NCBI RefSeq assembly: GCF_030077735.1
Contig: NZ_JASJEU010000020.1
Span: 1 to 64,000 of the forward strand
Reading direction: 5' to 3'
Source: Gordonibacter faecis
Lineage (GTDB): Bacteria > Actinomycetota > Coriobacteriia > Coriobacteriales > Eggerthellaceae
DNA: 64,000 nucleotides
This document shows positions 44,802 to 54,123 of the stretch, piece after piece. The first letter of the stretch is position 1. Every line of letters starts with the position of its first letter. Made by a program: the position numbers and the translations under genes. The notes below the pieces were generated by a model. It had not been told where the DNA came from, made no database searches, and saw nothing but the letters and a program-made list of their open reading frames with translations.

Positions 44802-45905
44802 TCAACGGCCTTCGTGGTCGGCTTTCGTTCCCAGATAGGTTTTCACCATGTGCAGCGTGTTGGCTGGCCCTGTGTTTTTGAGCGTGTACCAGCCCTCGCG
44901 CACCAAACTTCTCACGTAGGGCAGCTTCGGGAAGTCACGCTCAGGCTTGCCGGTGAGTAACAAATACAAGCGCTTATAACCAGGCGAAATATTGTCATCG
45001 GTGAGCACTAATTCCTCGTTCATGCGCGCCATCATGCCGCGCGCCGCCTCGCGCACGCCCGGGCAGTCAAGGCCCACCGTCTCCAAGATGCCGCCCAGGT
45101 AGGTAAAGCCGCGGCTGTTGTGGGCTTTCCACACACGCTCGTCGCGCACACCAAGAGTATCCAGCGCGTTCGCCATTTCCTGCCAGCGCTCGATGGGCAG
45201 AAGCGGATTCGCCTTATGGAAGGCGAGCGTCTTTTCCTCGGTTTCCTCGCGGTAGCAGTAGAACGGCTCGTCGAGGTAAGCAATGGCGTCGGTCTGGCAC
45301 AGCGTCTCGATGAGGAACGGGTTGTCGGCCCAACCGGAGCCGGGATACTCGCGAAAGCGGATGCCCTTTTCGCGCAGAAAATCCGCGCGGTACACGGCCG
45401 ACCAGATGGAAGGATGGTGGCACAGAAGGTGCGCCGCCTCGCCGATGGAAAACGGCTGGCGATGAGGGCGAATGCGACTATGGTAGCTGCAATGAAGCTT
45501 GCGCTGCTGCGGCGTGTCGGGATTGATGATACGCCAATAGGGCGTCTTTATGATATCGACGGACGCATCGAGCGTCTGCGCGAAGGCCAGCATGCGCTCG
45601 TACATGGCGGGTTCAATCCAGTCGTCGGGTTCCAGAATGGCAATCCACGTGCCACGCGCCTCGTCCATACCACGGTTGCACGTGGCCCCGTAGCCCTGAT
45701 TCCCCTTGTCAATGACGCGAATGCGCGGGTCTTTGGCCGCGTGCGCCTGCATAATTTCCAGGGAGCGATCCTTGCTGCCGTCGTTTAAGCAGATGATTTC
45801 AATGTCTTTGAGCGTTTGCGCACAAATGCTTTCAAGAGCCTGATCAAGGTAGGGTTCTGCGCCGTACACGGGGACGACGACGGAGAGGATGGGCGGGTTT
45901 ACCAT
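44802..45905 (-). CDS. GT2-family glycosyltransferase
   Basis: 367 aa from the ATG at 45905; the frame is open to 45959 but those residues lie outside the fold. SVVVPVYGAEPYLDQALESI, LNDGSKDRSLEIM and LEPDDWIEPAMY form the nucleotide-sugar site. HHPSIWSAVYRADFLREKGIRFREYPGSGWADNPFLIETL matches the paralogue at 38645-39631. A likely surface-glycan enzyme standing alone, divergent from the lipid glycosyltransferase gene. Confidence 0.86.
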   Translation of the reverse strand: MVNPPILSVVVPVYGAEPYLDQALESICAQTLKDIEIICLNDGSKDRSLEIMQAHAAKDPRIRVIDKGNQGYGATCNRGMDEARGTWIAILEPDDWIEPAMYERMLAFAQTLDASVDIIKTPYWRIINPDTPQQRKLHCSYHSRIRPHRQPFSIGEAAHLLCHHPSIWSAVYRADFLREKGIRFREYPGSGWADNPFLIETLCQTDAIAYLDEPFYCYREETEEKTLAFHKANPLLPIERWQEMANALDTLGVRDERVWKAHNSRGFTYLGGILETVGLDCPGVREAARGMMARMNEELVLTDDNISPGYKRLYLLLTGKPERDFPKLPYVRSLVREGWYTLKNTGPANTLHMVKTYLGTKADHEGR

Positions 45906-46120
45906 GCGTACTTCTTCGCTTCCTGTCGCGATCTCGTTCAAGCGCCCATAATACCACAAGGCCTGAGACTACCGCTCATTGGCAAAAGAGCCCCGAGAGT
46001 CCCCTTCCCCCGTGGGTTCCGCCTCAGGCAGAGGCACGACGGGCCTCGCCTGGAAGTCGTCACCATCAAAACCGCATCCGGAACGTGGGGAAAAGTTTCC
46101 GCTTGAAGGGCAGTTGAGGT

Positions 46121-47614
46121 ATGATGAAGGGTATGGAACACGACGATACGGCAGCCTTGTATACTTCTGACGCACGCCCAGACGGGTCGACCCACGTGCA
46201 GGCACTGGCGACGCGCAAGGACGGCGCGTCGGTTGATTTGACGGCTGCGCCCGTCGACGAAGACGCGGCTACCCTCCCTGATGAAGAGGCGGCTATCCCT
46301 GCTGACCAGGACGTAGCCACACCGCTGCGGCCGCGGGTTATTGTGATGCATGCTTCGGTGGGCTCGGGGCATCGCAGTGCGGCGCTGGCCATTGCCCAGG
46401 CCTTCGAACTGCTGCGCGACGAAGCGGCGGCGCGGCGCGCTGCGGGCGCGGCCAACTACGACGGCGCGGCAAGCGCCCTGCCCCCCATTCCCGAGGACTA
46501 CGAGGTAGAAGTGCTCGACGTGCTTGACTGGGGGCGCATCAAGTTCGACGGCGACCATGCCGCCTCGCTCTTCACGGGTGCCACGCGTCCCATCTATGAC
46601 CTCACCTGGCGCTATACGCTCACCGGTCGCCTTCTGTGGGCCGGCGGCTCGGTGTGGTCGCGCATCATGTTCCCCGCGTTTACTGAACACGTACGCAAAA
46701 CGCGCCCGTTCGCCGTGGTGTGCACACACATCACGGCCGCCAACGTGGCGGTGGGTGCGCGCATGCTGTCCGGCGTGGAGTTCCCCATTGTGTGCGTGCC
46801 CACCGACTACGAAACCGAGGGCCTCTGGCCCCATCGTGGCGCCGATGTGTTCTGCGTGGCGAACGAATCGATGGCTGAAACTCTGCGCGCGCGCAAGCTG
46901 CCCGAGGAACGTATTCACATCACGGGCATTCCCACACGCGAAGACTTCCGCCGCCCCTATGACCAGCGCGAAACGCGCGAGCGGTGGGGGCTGCCGCAGG
47001 ACAAAACCGTCGCGCTTGCGCTGGCTGGCGCTCACCTGCCGCGCCCCTACGTGCACTTTCGCGAGGCGCTGGACAAGCTCTTACCCTACGTGCACCGCTT
47101 CCAAGGCTTACACCTGGTGCTCATAGCCGGACGCGACGAAACCTACGCGCGTCACCTGCGCCAAGCGGTGGACGATCTGGGGCTTTCCAACGTCACAATA
47201 CTCGACTACGTGGAGGACATGGCCGCGCTCATGGCGGCAAGCGACCTCGTCATCTGTAAGTCGGGCGGCCTCGTGGTGACGGAGTGCCTCTGCGCGCAGG
47301 TGCCCATGATTCTGCTCGGCCGCGCCTATGGCCAGGAGAAAGTGAACGTACGCATGCTCACGGCACTGGGCGCCGCCATGCATGTCACCACGGCGCGCGA
47401 GCTGCTGGACGCGCTGCGCCACATTGAGAAGAACCCGGAGAGCATCCGCTCTATGCTCATCAACGGCTCCTTTTTGCGCCATCCCGACGCGGCGCGCGAT
47501 GTCGCCCATGCGACGTTTGAAGCCGCCCAGCACCCGAAAAGCCCCGATGACCCCTTGCGCAAGAAACACTTCCTGCGCTTCTACTGGGGCGGCAAGCCCG
47601 CCCACACACGCTAA
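46121..47614 (+). CDS. MGDG synthase-like glycosyltransferase (GT28)
   Basis: 497 aa. An acidic, low-complexity N-terminus of about 65 residues precedes the MGDG-synthase domain (RPRVIVMHASVGSGHRSAALAIAQAFE), the VVCTHITAANVAVG loop and VCVPTDYETEGLW. A GT28 C-terminal half follows with LVLIAGRDETYARHLRQ and CKSGGLVVTECLCAQVPMI. Relatives glycosylate diacylglycerol (YpfP/Ugt) or other lipids at the membrane. The exact start among three close ATGs (46121, 46124, 46133) is unsure; aaggg lies ten bases before the first. Confidence 0.85.
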   Translation: MMKGMEHDDTAALYTSDARPDGSTHVQALATRKDGASVDLTAAPVDEDAATLPDEEAAIPADQDVATPLRPRVIVMHASVGSGHRSAALAIAQAFELLRDEAAARRAAGAANYDGAASALPPIPEDYEVEVLDVLDWGRIKFDGDHAASLFTGATRPIYDLTWRYTLTGRLLWAGGSVWSRIMFPAFTEHVRKTRPFAVVCTHITAANVAVGARMLSGVEFPIVCVPTDYETEGLWPHRGADVFCVANESMAETLRARKLPEERIHITGIPTREDFRRPYDQRETRERWGLPQDKTVALALAGAHLPRPYVHFREALDKLLPYVHRFQGLHLVLIAGRDETYARHLRQAVDDLGLSNVTILDYVEDMAALMAASDLVICKSGGLVVTECLCAQVPMILLGRAYGQEKVNVRMLTALGAAMHVTTARELLDALRHIEKNPESIRSMLINGSFLRHPDAARDVAHATFEAAQHPKSPDDPLRKKHFLRFYWGGKPAHTR

Positions 47615-47675
47615 CGAACCGGGTGGCGCTCGAAGGCGCATGCCCCCTGCTCATCGAAAGGAACGAACCGCACCT

Positions 47676-49187
47676 ATGACCGACTTCACCGAACTGGGCC
47701 TCTCGCAAAAGACCCTCGACGCCGTTGCGCGCCTGGGCTACGAGGCCCCTACCCCCGTGCAGGAGCAGGCCATTCCGCTGGTACTGGAAGGCCGCGACCT
47801 CATTGCCGCCGCCAAAACGGGCACGGGCAAAACAGCTGCTTTCTCACTGCCCGCGCTGGATGGGCTCGAGCACGCCAAGGGTGGCCAGGGTCCGCTCATG
47901 TTAGTGGTTACCCCCACGCGTGAGCTGGCACAACAGATTGGCGAGGTGTGTTCTTCCATTGCCGTATCCACGCACCACCGCATTGCCACCGTGGTGGGCG
48001 GGCTGTCCTACGAGCCGCAAATCAGCAAGCTCAAGCGCGGCGTGGATGTGCTCATTGCCACGCCGGGGCGCCTCGTGGACCTCATGGAGCAGGGTGCCGT
48101 GCGTTTGGGGGATGTGGAAGTGCTCGTGCTGGACGAGGCCGACCGCATGCTTGACATGGGCTTTCTGCCGTCCATGCGAAAGATCATTGGCGCCACACCC
48201 GACACCCGCCAAACGCTGCTATTCTCGGCCACCATCGACCGCTCTATCATGAACAGCGTGGGGAAACTGCTGCATGACCCCGCACTGGTGGAAATTGCCC
48301 ACAAGGGCGAAACGGCCGACACGGTGGAGCAGTTCATTGTGCGCACCCCGCAAACACTGAAGCCTGCCCTGCTCAAGGCCGTGCTGGCGGAGAAGGGGGC
48401 GCGGCGCGTCATCGTGTTCACGCGCACCCGCAGCCGCGCCGATGCCACGTGTCGCCGTTTGAAGAAGGTGGGCTACACGGCTGAGGCCATTCACTCCGAC
48501 CGCTCACAGAACCAGCGGCGACGCGCACTCGACAACTTCGCCGACGGCACCACCGACGTGTTAGTGGCCACCGACGTGTTGGCTCGCGGCATCGACGTGG
48601 AGTGCGTCGACCACGTGATCAACTACGACTTGCCCACGGTGCCTGAGGATTACGTGCACCGCATCGGCCGCACAGGCCGCGCTGGCGAGGAAGGCTGGGC
48701 CATTTCGTTTGTGAGCCCCGAGACCGAAGAGGCGCTGCGTGACATTCAGAAACTGGTCAAGCGCGAGATTCCCGAGATGGAGATAGCCTCGTTTGACGAG
48801 CAGGCCGCTCTTGCCGAGTCCGCCGCACATGCCACGCGCAAGGCAGCACGCACCGACCCCGACATCGCCCAGGCCGCTCGTGAGCTGGCCCGTCGCGAGC
48901 GCCGCAAGGAGAAGGCGCGCGAAGCGACCGCTGAGGGTACGCCCGCGAAGGGGCCGCAGCAGGGAGCAAAGAAGCGCACGGGTAAGAAGCCCGTTGGCGT
49001 ATCCGGCGCGCAACCGAACCGCCAGCGCCCCGCCCAGCAAAACGCCAAGCGGAAGCCTTCGCAGGGCAGCACCCAGCCTAAGCCGAAACAAGCCTCTCCC
49101 AAAAAACCCACGTCCGGCGGCCCCGATCTACGCCCCGGCCGCGCCCACCGCGCCGCCGTTGCCAAACAGCGGGGAAAGAGGCGCTAG
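47676..49187 (+). CDS. DEAD-box RNA helicase
   Basis: 503 aa. Q motif (FTELGLSQKTLDAVARLGYEAPTPVQ), motif I AAAKTGTGKT, Ia PTRELAQQ, II VLDEADRML, III FSATID, IV VIVFTRTRS, V DVLARGIDVE and VI HRIGRTGRAG are all intact. The C-terminal 120 residues are a Lys/Arg/Pro/Gln-rich tail for RNA binding, as in RhlE-type enzymes. The ATG at 47676 with gaaagga is the only sensible start. Roles in the family: ribosome assembly and RNA decay. Confidence 0.95.
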   Translation: MTDFTELGLSQKTLDAVARLGYEAPTPVQEQAIPLVLEGRDLIAAAKTGTGKTAAFSLPALDGLEHAKGGQGPLMLVVTPTRELAQQIGEVCSSIAVSTHHRIATVVGGLSYEPQISKLKRGVDVLIATPGRLVDLMEQGAVRLGDVEVLVLDEADRMLDMGFLPSMRKIIGATPDTRQTLLFSATIDRSIMNSVGKLLHDPALVEIAHKGETADTVEQFIVRTPQTLKPALLKAVLAEKGARRVIVFTRTRSRADATCRRLKKVGYTAEAIHSDRSQNQRRRALDNFADGTTDVLVATDVLARGIDVECVDHVINYDLPTVPEDYVHRIGRTGRAGEEGWAISFVSPETEEALRDIQKLVKREIPEMEIASFDEQAALAESAAHATRKAARTDPDIAQAARELARRERRKEKAREATAEGTPAKGPQQGAKKRTGKKPVGVSGAQPNRQRPAQQNAKRKPSQGSTQPKPKQASPKKPTSGGPDLRPGRAHRAAVAKQRGKRR

Positions 49188-49197
49188 AGTCCGACAC

Positions 49198-49227
49198 AAG
49201 AACGCCCGTCACTCGACGGGCGTTCTT
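49198..49227. terminator. Bidirectional terminator
   Basis: Perfect 13-bp arms aagaacgcccgtc/gacgggcgttctt with a 4-base loop between the convergent helicase and small membrane protein genes. Confidence 0.85.
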
Positions 49228-49254
49228 ACTACAATGTAACGCGATGAGCGAATC

Positions 49255-49512
49255 TTAGCCCAAAGGGTCTTTGTTTTGGTTGGCGGCTACGCGGACGAGG
49301 CGGTTGGCTAACCATACGCAGCCGGCCAGTACTACCAGGGCACTGCCGGTGAGGAGCCATTCGCCTTGCAACAGTTCGGCCAACAGGAAAAACGCCGCGG
49401 CGGCGGCTACGAAAATCAGCACCACTACCCCTACGGCCACAAGGGCAGTTCCCGCAATGCGGGCGCCACGACCCTCTTCGTGTTCTGCCGCTTTTGGTTC
49501 CTCTTCTGCCAT
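49255..49512 (-). CDS. Small two-TM membrane protein
   Basis: 85 aa: a charged N-terminus (MAEEEPKAAEHEEGRGAR), then two hydrophobic helices (TALVAVGVVVLIFVAAAAAFFLL and LLTGSALVVLAGCVWLANRLV) and a short basic end. Start chosen at 49512, with gggaaggg upstream. No family recognised. It follows the frameshifted DUF1667 gene. Confidence 0.6.
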   Translation of the reverse strand: MAEEEPKAAEHEEGRGARIAGTALVAVGVVVLIFVAAAAAFFLLAELLQGEWLLTGSALVVLAGCVWLANRLVRVAANQNKDPLG

Positions 49513-49553
49513 GGTGGTACCAGCCCTTCCCTGCGTATGTGTGTTGTGAACCA

Positions 49554-49924
49554 TCATGGTACGCTCTTTGTGGCCACCACGTCCACGCCGGTGCCGCATA
49601 CGTCGGCGATGACGACCGCACCCTCCGCGACCGGTGCTTCCACCTGCGCCGATAGGCACGCCGCAAGCACCTCAGCCACGCGCTCTTTCGGCACGGGGCG
49701 CGGGTCTTCACGCTGAGCGGCTCCAGGCATCCCACTGCACACACAACTGCGGTCACCATGCGCTCGGGCGCGGTGGCCTCGCGCACGGCGTAGGCGGCAC
49801 CACGCGCGCACGTGTTGCCGCTCACGTCCGCCACCTCGCCTCGCTCGTTAAACGACACTTCCAAGAGGCACCCCAAGGGACAGCAAATGCAGGTGAACGA
49901 CGCAATTTCGGTGGCTACTTGCAC
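49554..49924 (-). pseudogene. DUF1667 protein gene, interrupted by a frameshift
   Basis: The first frame (from 49924) gives FTCICCPLGCLLEV, the CxxC metal-binding start, and AVREATAPERMVTAVV, then CLEPLSVKTRA. At a CCCC run near 49695-49698 the family continuation moves to another frame: RPVPKERVAEVLAACL...VVIADVCGTGVDVVATKSVP, ending at 49554. One extra C would restore about 124 aa. DUF1667 genes usually follow GlpA-like and pyridine-nucleotide oxidoreductase genes, exactly as here. Either a true pseudogene or a sequencing error in the run. Confidence 0.75.
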
Positions 49925-52839
49925 GGCGCGTCACCTCCTTGTGGTGTGGGGCGCGGCGTATCGGGCGTACCTTCCACACGCACGCGCACGGACGCGAAGC
50001 CTGCCACCTCGGCACCCGTGAGAGGAATCTGAATCATTTCAGCGGGCACGGCCACCATGGTCTTTGCCTTCTTTATCAGGTGCACCGCGCCGCTTGCGTT
50101 CGTTCCTTCCACAATGAAGCGCGGGGTTCGCAGCGGCTTTGAGACGCGCAGCGAGAGCGTGATGCGCTCGGTTGCGTCGGTTGCGGAGTTAAGCCGTTGG
50201 GGCACGACGTAGCGCACACCCTCTCCAGCGCTTACCGGCACGCTGCCCTGTGCGACAGCCCCTTCCCCGGCCGCAAGGCGGCGGGCATAGGCGGCCGCAG
50301 TGGCTCCGGCGAGGTCACCTTCTGCTGAGGCATGGTCAGCCAAGTCGTGCACGTGCAGCGCGTTTCCGCAGGCGAACAGCCCGGGCACGTCGGTCGCGAG
50401 GCGATTGTCCACCACCGTGCCGCCGGTCACCCTGTCGAGCATGGCACCAGCCGTAGTGGCTATCTCGTTTTCGGGTACGAGCCCTATCGACAAAAGCAGC
50501 GTGTCACACGGCACGCGGCGCTCGGTGCCGGGAAGGGGCGTGAGCGTTGCGGGATCCACCTGCGCCACATAGACTGCCTCCAGACGGCCCGCGCCCTCCA
50601 GACGCACGACCGTGGTGCTGAGGTGTAGCGGAATGTTGAAGTCGTCGAGGCACTGCACGATGTTACGGCGCAGGCCAGAGGGCCTATCGAGCAGCTCGTA
50701 GACGCCCTCTACCTCCGCGCCCTGCGAGGCCATGCGGCGCGCCATGATAAGCCCGATGTCGCCCGAACCCAACACGACAGCGCACCGCCCCGGCAAGCAC
50801 CCTTGCAGGTTCATGAAGTTCTGCGCGCTGCCGGCCGAGAACACACCCGCAGGACGGCTCCCCGCCACGTTGAGCGCGCCGAGGCCCCGCTCGCGCGAAC
50901 CGGTGGCCAGCACAACGGCGCGCGCGTGCAGCGTACGCATGCCCGCGCGGCCAGACGTATGCACGGCAAGCTCCCCCTCCGCAGCGCGTGTGGCATCAAG
51001 GGACAACACCGAAGCGTCCGCCAGCACCTCAACCGCGGCCGGCAACGCCGCAATCTCGCGTGAAGCGTATTCGGGCCCCGCCAGTTCTTCGCCGAATCGG
51101 TGCAGGCCAAAGCCCACGTGTACGCACTGCTTGAGGATACCGCCCTGTCGCGCCTCGCGATCAACCAACAGCACGCGCTCGGCACCACCCGCCACCGCCG
51201 CGCGCGCCGCCGCGAGACCGGCCGCGCCACCACCCACCACCACAACGTCGTAGGGGCATTCCGGGGCGGCACTTCCCGCCGTCGCGTCTGCGGCACGCAC
51301 CGCAGCCTCGGCGCGCGCAGCCTCGGCCTGAGCAAGGCTGGCGTAGTCCGGGCGCGCCGTTGCTGTGAGCGGCGAGCCTGGCAGACGTTTGTCCAGCTTA
51401 TCGGGCGCAACCCCCGTCTCGCGCGCCACAATTTTCGCCACCTCGGGCGAGCAGAAGCCGCCGTGGCAGCGACCCATGGTCGCGCGTGTGTGCCATTTGA
51501 GCGTGTCGAGCGAAAGTACCGGCACGGGCGCGTGCAGCGCCGCCACCACCTCGGCTTCCGTCACCTCGCAGCAGCGGCACACCACATGGCCCGCCCGCGG
51601 GTCAGCCGCGACAGCACGGGTGCGTTCATGCTCGCTCATCAGGTGAAACGGCTTCGTTTGCGGCCGATAAGGGTTAAAGTTCGCACGAGGACGCGCGCCC
51701 AAAATGTCCGCCACCTCACGCGCAAGAGCCACCGCCACTGCGGGCGCCGACGTAAGCCCCGGCGAGTCGAAGCACGCCACGTTGAAGAACCCGGGCGCGT
51801 CGTCGGGCTGACCAATAACAAAGTCGCCCTCGGTTCCCGTCGCACGCACGCCCGCAAAGTTCGCAATGATGCCGCGCGGCGTCAGGCCAGGCCAGGTGCG
51901 CCGCCCCGCGTCAAGCACCGCCGACAAGCCCTCGGCCGTCGTGGACGCGTCATCCTTGTCCGGCTGCTCAACGGCGGTCGGCCCCACCAGCAGGTTGCCG
52001 TGCACCGTAGGGGTGACGAGCACACCCTTCCCCACCTTTGAGGGCGCCTGGAACAGCGTATGGGAAAACGTCGTGCCGAAGTCCGTGTCAAACAAGCAGT
52101 ACTCGCCGCGGCGCGGTACGATGCGCAGCGTGTGCGCGCTCACCTGGTTGTTCAGCTCGTCGGCATGTACACCCGCCGCGTTCACCACTGCGCGCGCCGC
52201 AAACCGCGCGCCCGAAGCCGTCTCCACCACATAGCGCGCCCCGCCACCGCGCGCGTCGGCCGCACCGCCCTCACCACCAGCACCTTCCCCACGCGCAACG
52301 CGTTCAACCCGTTCGTTAAAAAACACCTGCGCCCCGTGCTGAACCGCCTGCTCCAGACTAAACAGCGCCACCTCGTACGGGTCGCAGATAGCGGCTGTGT
52401 CGGCCAGAAGCGCCCCGCACGCCTCCCCCGCCGCTGGCTCCAGCGCCCGCACCTCGGCACCCGTCAGCACGCGCAGGCCTTCCACGCCGTTGCGCTTACC
52501 ACGCTCGGCAAGCGCCCACACGGCTTCAAGCTCTTCCTCCGTGAATGCCAGCACCAGCGAGCCGTTGCGCTGATACGTAAATCCCAGCTCATCGGCCCAC
52601 GTGGGAAACAGCCGCGAGCCCGCCAGGTTAAAGCACGCCTTCAGTGTGCCGGGCTCAGGATCATAGCCTGCGTGCACGATGCCGGAATTCGCACGCGTTG
52701 CCCCACACGCCACATCGTTGCCGGCTTCCAGCACCGCCACGCTCAGTTCAAAGCGGGAAAGTTCGCGCGCACACGCAGCTCCGACCACGCCAGCGCCCAC
52801 CACAACCACGTCATAATATGGTTCATTTTGAGTGTCCAT
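49915..52839 (-). CDS. Fused FAD oxidoreductase: GlpA-like dehydrogenase + BFD iron-sulfur + pyridine-nucleotide oxidoreductase
   Basis: 974 aa from the ATG at 52839. Residues 1-400 are a DAO-type FAD domain (VVVVGAGVVGAACARELSRF, GATRANSGIVHAGYD), like anaerobic glycerol-3-phosphate dehydrogenase. Residues 450-510 are a BFD-like [2Fe-2S] domain (CRCCEVTEAEVV, GRCHGGFCSP). Residues 560-880 are an FAD/NAD(P) oxidoreductase (DVVVVGGGAAGLAAARAAV, ATGSRERG, GSGDIGLIMARRM, GLFACGNAL). In many anaerobes these are separate genes next to DUF1667. Substrate is likely glycerol-3-phosphate or a related hydroxy-acid. Confidence 0.85.
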   Translation of the reverse strand: MDTQNEPYYDVVVVGAGVVGAACARELSRFELSVAVLEAGNDVACGATRANSGIVHAGYDPEPGTLKACFNLAGSRLFPTWADELGFTYQRNGSLVLAFTEEELEAVWALAERGKRNGVEGLRVLTGAEVRALEPAAGEACGALLADTAAICDPYEVALFSLEQAVQHGAQVFFNERVERVARGEGAGGEGGAADARGGGARYVVETASGARFAARAVVNAAGVHADELNNQVSAHTLRIVPRRGEYCLFDTDFGTTFSHTLFQAPSKVGKGVLVTPTVHGNLLVGPTAVEQPDKDDASTTAEGLSAVLDAGRRTWPGLTPRGIIANFAGVRATGTEGDFVIGQPDDAPGFFNVACFDSPGLTSAPAVAVALAREVADILGARPRANFNPYRPQTKPFHLMSEHERTRAVAADPRAGHVVCRCCEVTEAEVVAALHAPVPVLSLDTLKWHTRATMGRCHGGFCSPEVAKIVARETGVAPDKLDKRLPGSPLTATARPDYASLAQAEAARAEAAVRAADATAGSAAPECPYDVVVVGGGAAGLAAARAAVAGGAERVLLVDREARQGGILKQCVHVGFGLHRFGEELAGPEYASREIAALPAAVEVLADASVLSLDATRAAEGELAVHTSGRAGMRTLHARAVVLATGSRERGLGALNVAGSRPAGVFSAGSAQNFMNLQGCLPGRCAVVLGSGDIGLIMARRMASQGAEVEGVYELLDRPSGLRRNIVQCLDDFNIPLHLSTTVVRLEGAGRLEAVYVAQVDPATLTPLPGTERRVPCDTLLLSIGLVPENEIATTAGAMLDRVTGGTVVDNRLATDVPGLFACGNALHVHDLADHASAEGDLAGATAAAYARRLAAGEGAVAQGSVPVSAGEGVRYVVPQRLNSATDATERITLSLRVSKPLRTPRFIVEGTNASGAVHLIKKAKTMVAVPAEMIQIPLTGAEVAGFASVRVRVEGTPDTPRPTPQGGDAPCK

Positions 52840-52939
52840 GTCGTTCAGCTTACTATTTTTCCCCGCTGGGCGAAAGGGTGGGCGCGAAATCGGGGCATCG
52901 CGGTATCGTATGAGGAACGAATTAGGCGAAAGGGAGCTT

Positions 52940-53317
52940 ATGAGAATTGCGGTGGCAAGCACCGGCTTGGAGGTAGCGCCTCGCTTTAGCCAGTGTACCA
53001 GCTACATGTGTTATACGGTGAGCCGCGGCGTTATTGTTGAATGTCAGAATATGCCCAAACCCGCCGTGTCGGGTGCCAAGTTGGTGTCGCTTTTGAGCGA
53101 GATTGGCGTCGACGTGCTTATTGTGGGAACCATTGAGTACGACATTGCGAATTTGTTCTGCCACGCGGGGGTTGAAGTGATTGCCGGTGCGTCGGGCAGT
53201 GCACGCGAAGTGGCGCAGGGCTACCTCACCCGTACGCTCACCGGGGTTGATGAGCTGTGCCATCTGGACGACTGGGATCGTGAGGACGAACCAGAGCACA
53301 ACTTAGCAGAAGCGTAA
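52940..53317 (+). CDS. NifX/NifB-type dinitrogenase iron-molybdenum cofactor domain protein
   Basis: 125 aa. MRIAVASTGLEVAPRFSQCTSY and the GAKLVSLLSEIGVDVLIVGTI and GVEVIAGASGSAREVAQGYL blocks are the family pattern. Proteins of this type bind iron-sulfur/molybdenum-type cofactors or unknown small ligands, and stand-alone forms are common in anaerobes without nitrogenase. The ATG at 52940 has aaaggga upstream. It is divergent from the FAD fusion gene (100-bp spacer), which hints at a shared redox role. Confidence 0.8.
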   Translation: MRIAVASTGLEVAPRFSQCTSYMCYTVSRGVIVECQNMPKPAVSGAKLVSLLSEIGVDVLIVGTIEYDIANLFCHAGVEVIAGASGSAREVAQGYLTRTLTGVDELCHLDDWDREDEPEHNLAEA

Positions 53318-53360
53318 ATGGCGCCCCTGCGGCGCCTCTCACCCCTTGTGCGCCCCGTCG

Positions 53361-53376
53361 TTACCGTTTCGTGACA
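53361..53376 (+). promoter_or_regulatory. 16-bp motif before the two-component operon
   Basis: ttaccgtttcgtgaca lies 55 bp before the response-regulator start. A copy with one changed base (ttaccgtttcgtaaca) is at 55512-55527, before the secreted-protein gene. Candidate binding site of the adjacent regulator. Confidence 0.4.
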
Positions 53377-53430
53377 GAGCGCTGGGATACTGTCCCTTTC
53401 GCGAACGATTGACGGAAAGGCGGACTTCCC

Positions 53431-54123
53431 GTGGCGCACATTCTTGTCGCTGAAGACGAAGCACCTATCAACGACCTTATCTGTCGCAACCTTCAACTTG
53501 TCGGACACAGCACCGCCTCCGCCTTCGATGGCGCCGAGGCCCTTACCTGCGCGCAGGGCGGCAGCTTTGATCTGGCGCTCATTGACGTGATGATGCCCGT
53601 CCTGGACGGCTTTGAGGTGAAGCGCCAGCTGGACGACGACCTTCCTGTCATATTTGTTACCGCGCGCAGTGACCTGTCGAGCCGCCTTGATGGCCTCAAT
53701 TTAGGGGCGGACGATTACGTGGTGAAACCCTTCGAAACGCTAGAGTTGCTGGCCCGAGTGGAAGCAGTGCTGCGCCGCACGAACCGCCAGCAGCGCGTCT
53801 TCGAGCACGCCGGGGTGCGCGTTGATTTCGACACTCACCAAGTGTTTCGCAACGGCGAAGAAGTGTGTCTGGCACCGAAGGAGTTCGAGTTGTTGGACAC
53901 GCTTGTGGTGAACCGCAACCTGGCGCTTTCGCGCGAGCGGCTGCTGGAGCTGGTGTGGGGCTTTGACTTTGTGGGCGAAACGCGCACGGTGGACATGCAC
54001 GTGCTGCGGCTGCGCAAGAAGCTGGGCTGGGAGGATGTGATCCAGACGGTGCGTAAGGTGGGGTATCGCTTGAGCACGCGCACGGGGGCAGCTGCGGCGG
54101 CGGGGCGTGGCGGCCATGCGTAA
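53431..54123 (+). CDS. OmpR/PhoB-family response regulator
   Basis: 230 aa. Receiver domain with acidic pocket VAEDEAP, phospho-Asp in LALIDVMMP, Thr in FVTARSD and Lys in YVVKPFE; winged-helix effector from about 125 (LAPKEFELLDTLVVN, ETRTVDMHVLRLRKKLG, VRKVGYRLS). The start is GTG with gaaagg ten bases upstream. The kinase gene begins inside its last codons, so the pair is translationally coupled. Targets are unknown; the shared motif listed at 53361 and 55512 suggests autoregulation plus the secreted protein downstream. Confidence 0.93.
   Translation: MAHILVAEDEAPINDLICRNLQLVGHSTASAFDGAEALTCAQGGSFDLALIDVMMPVLDGFEVKRQLDDDLPVIFVTARSDLSSRLDGLNLGADDYVVKPFETLELLARVEAVLRRTNRQQRVFEHAGVRVDFDTHQVFRNGEEVCLAPKEFELLDTLVVNRNLALSRERLLELVWGFDFVGETRTVDMHVLRLRKKLGWEDVIQTVRKVGYRLSTRTGAAAAAGRGGHA

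Noticed and set aside
49229..49924. Single 231-codon frame starting at the DUF1667 gene
   Set aside because: Only its first 70 residues are family-like; the rest is out-of-frame arginine-rich sequence over the small membrane protein gene.
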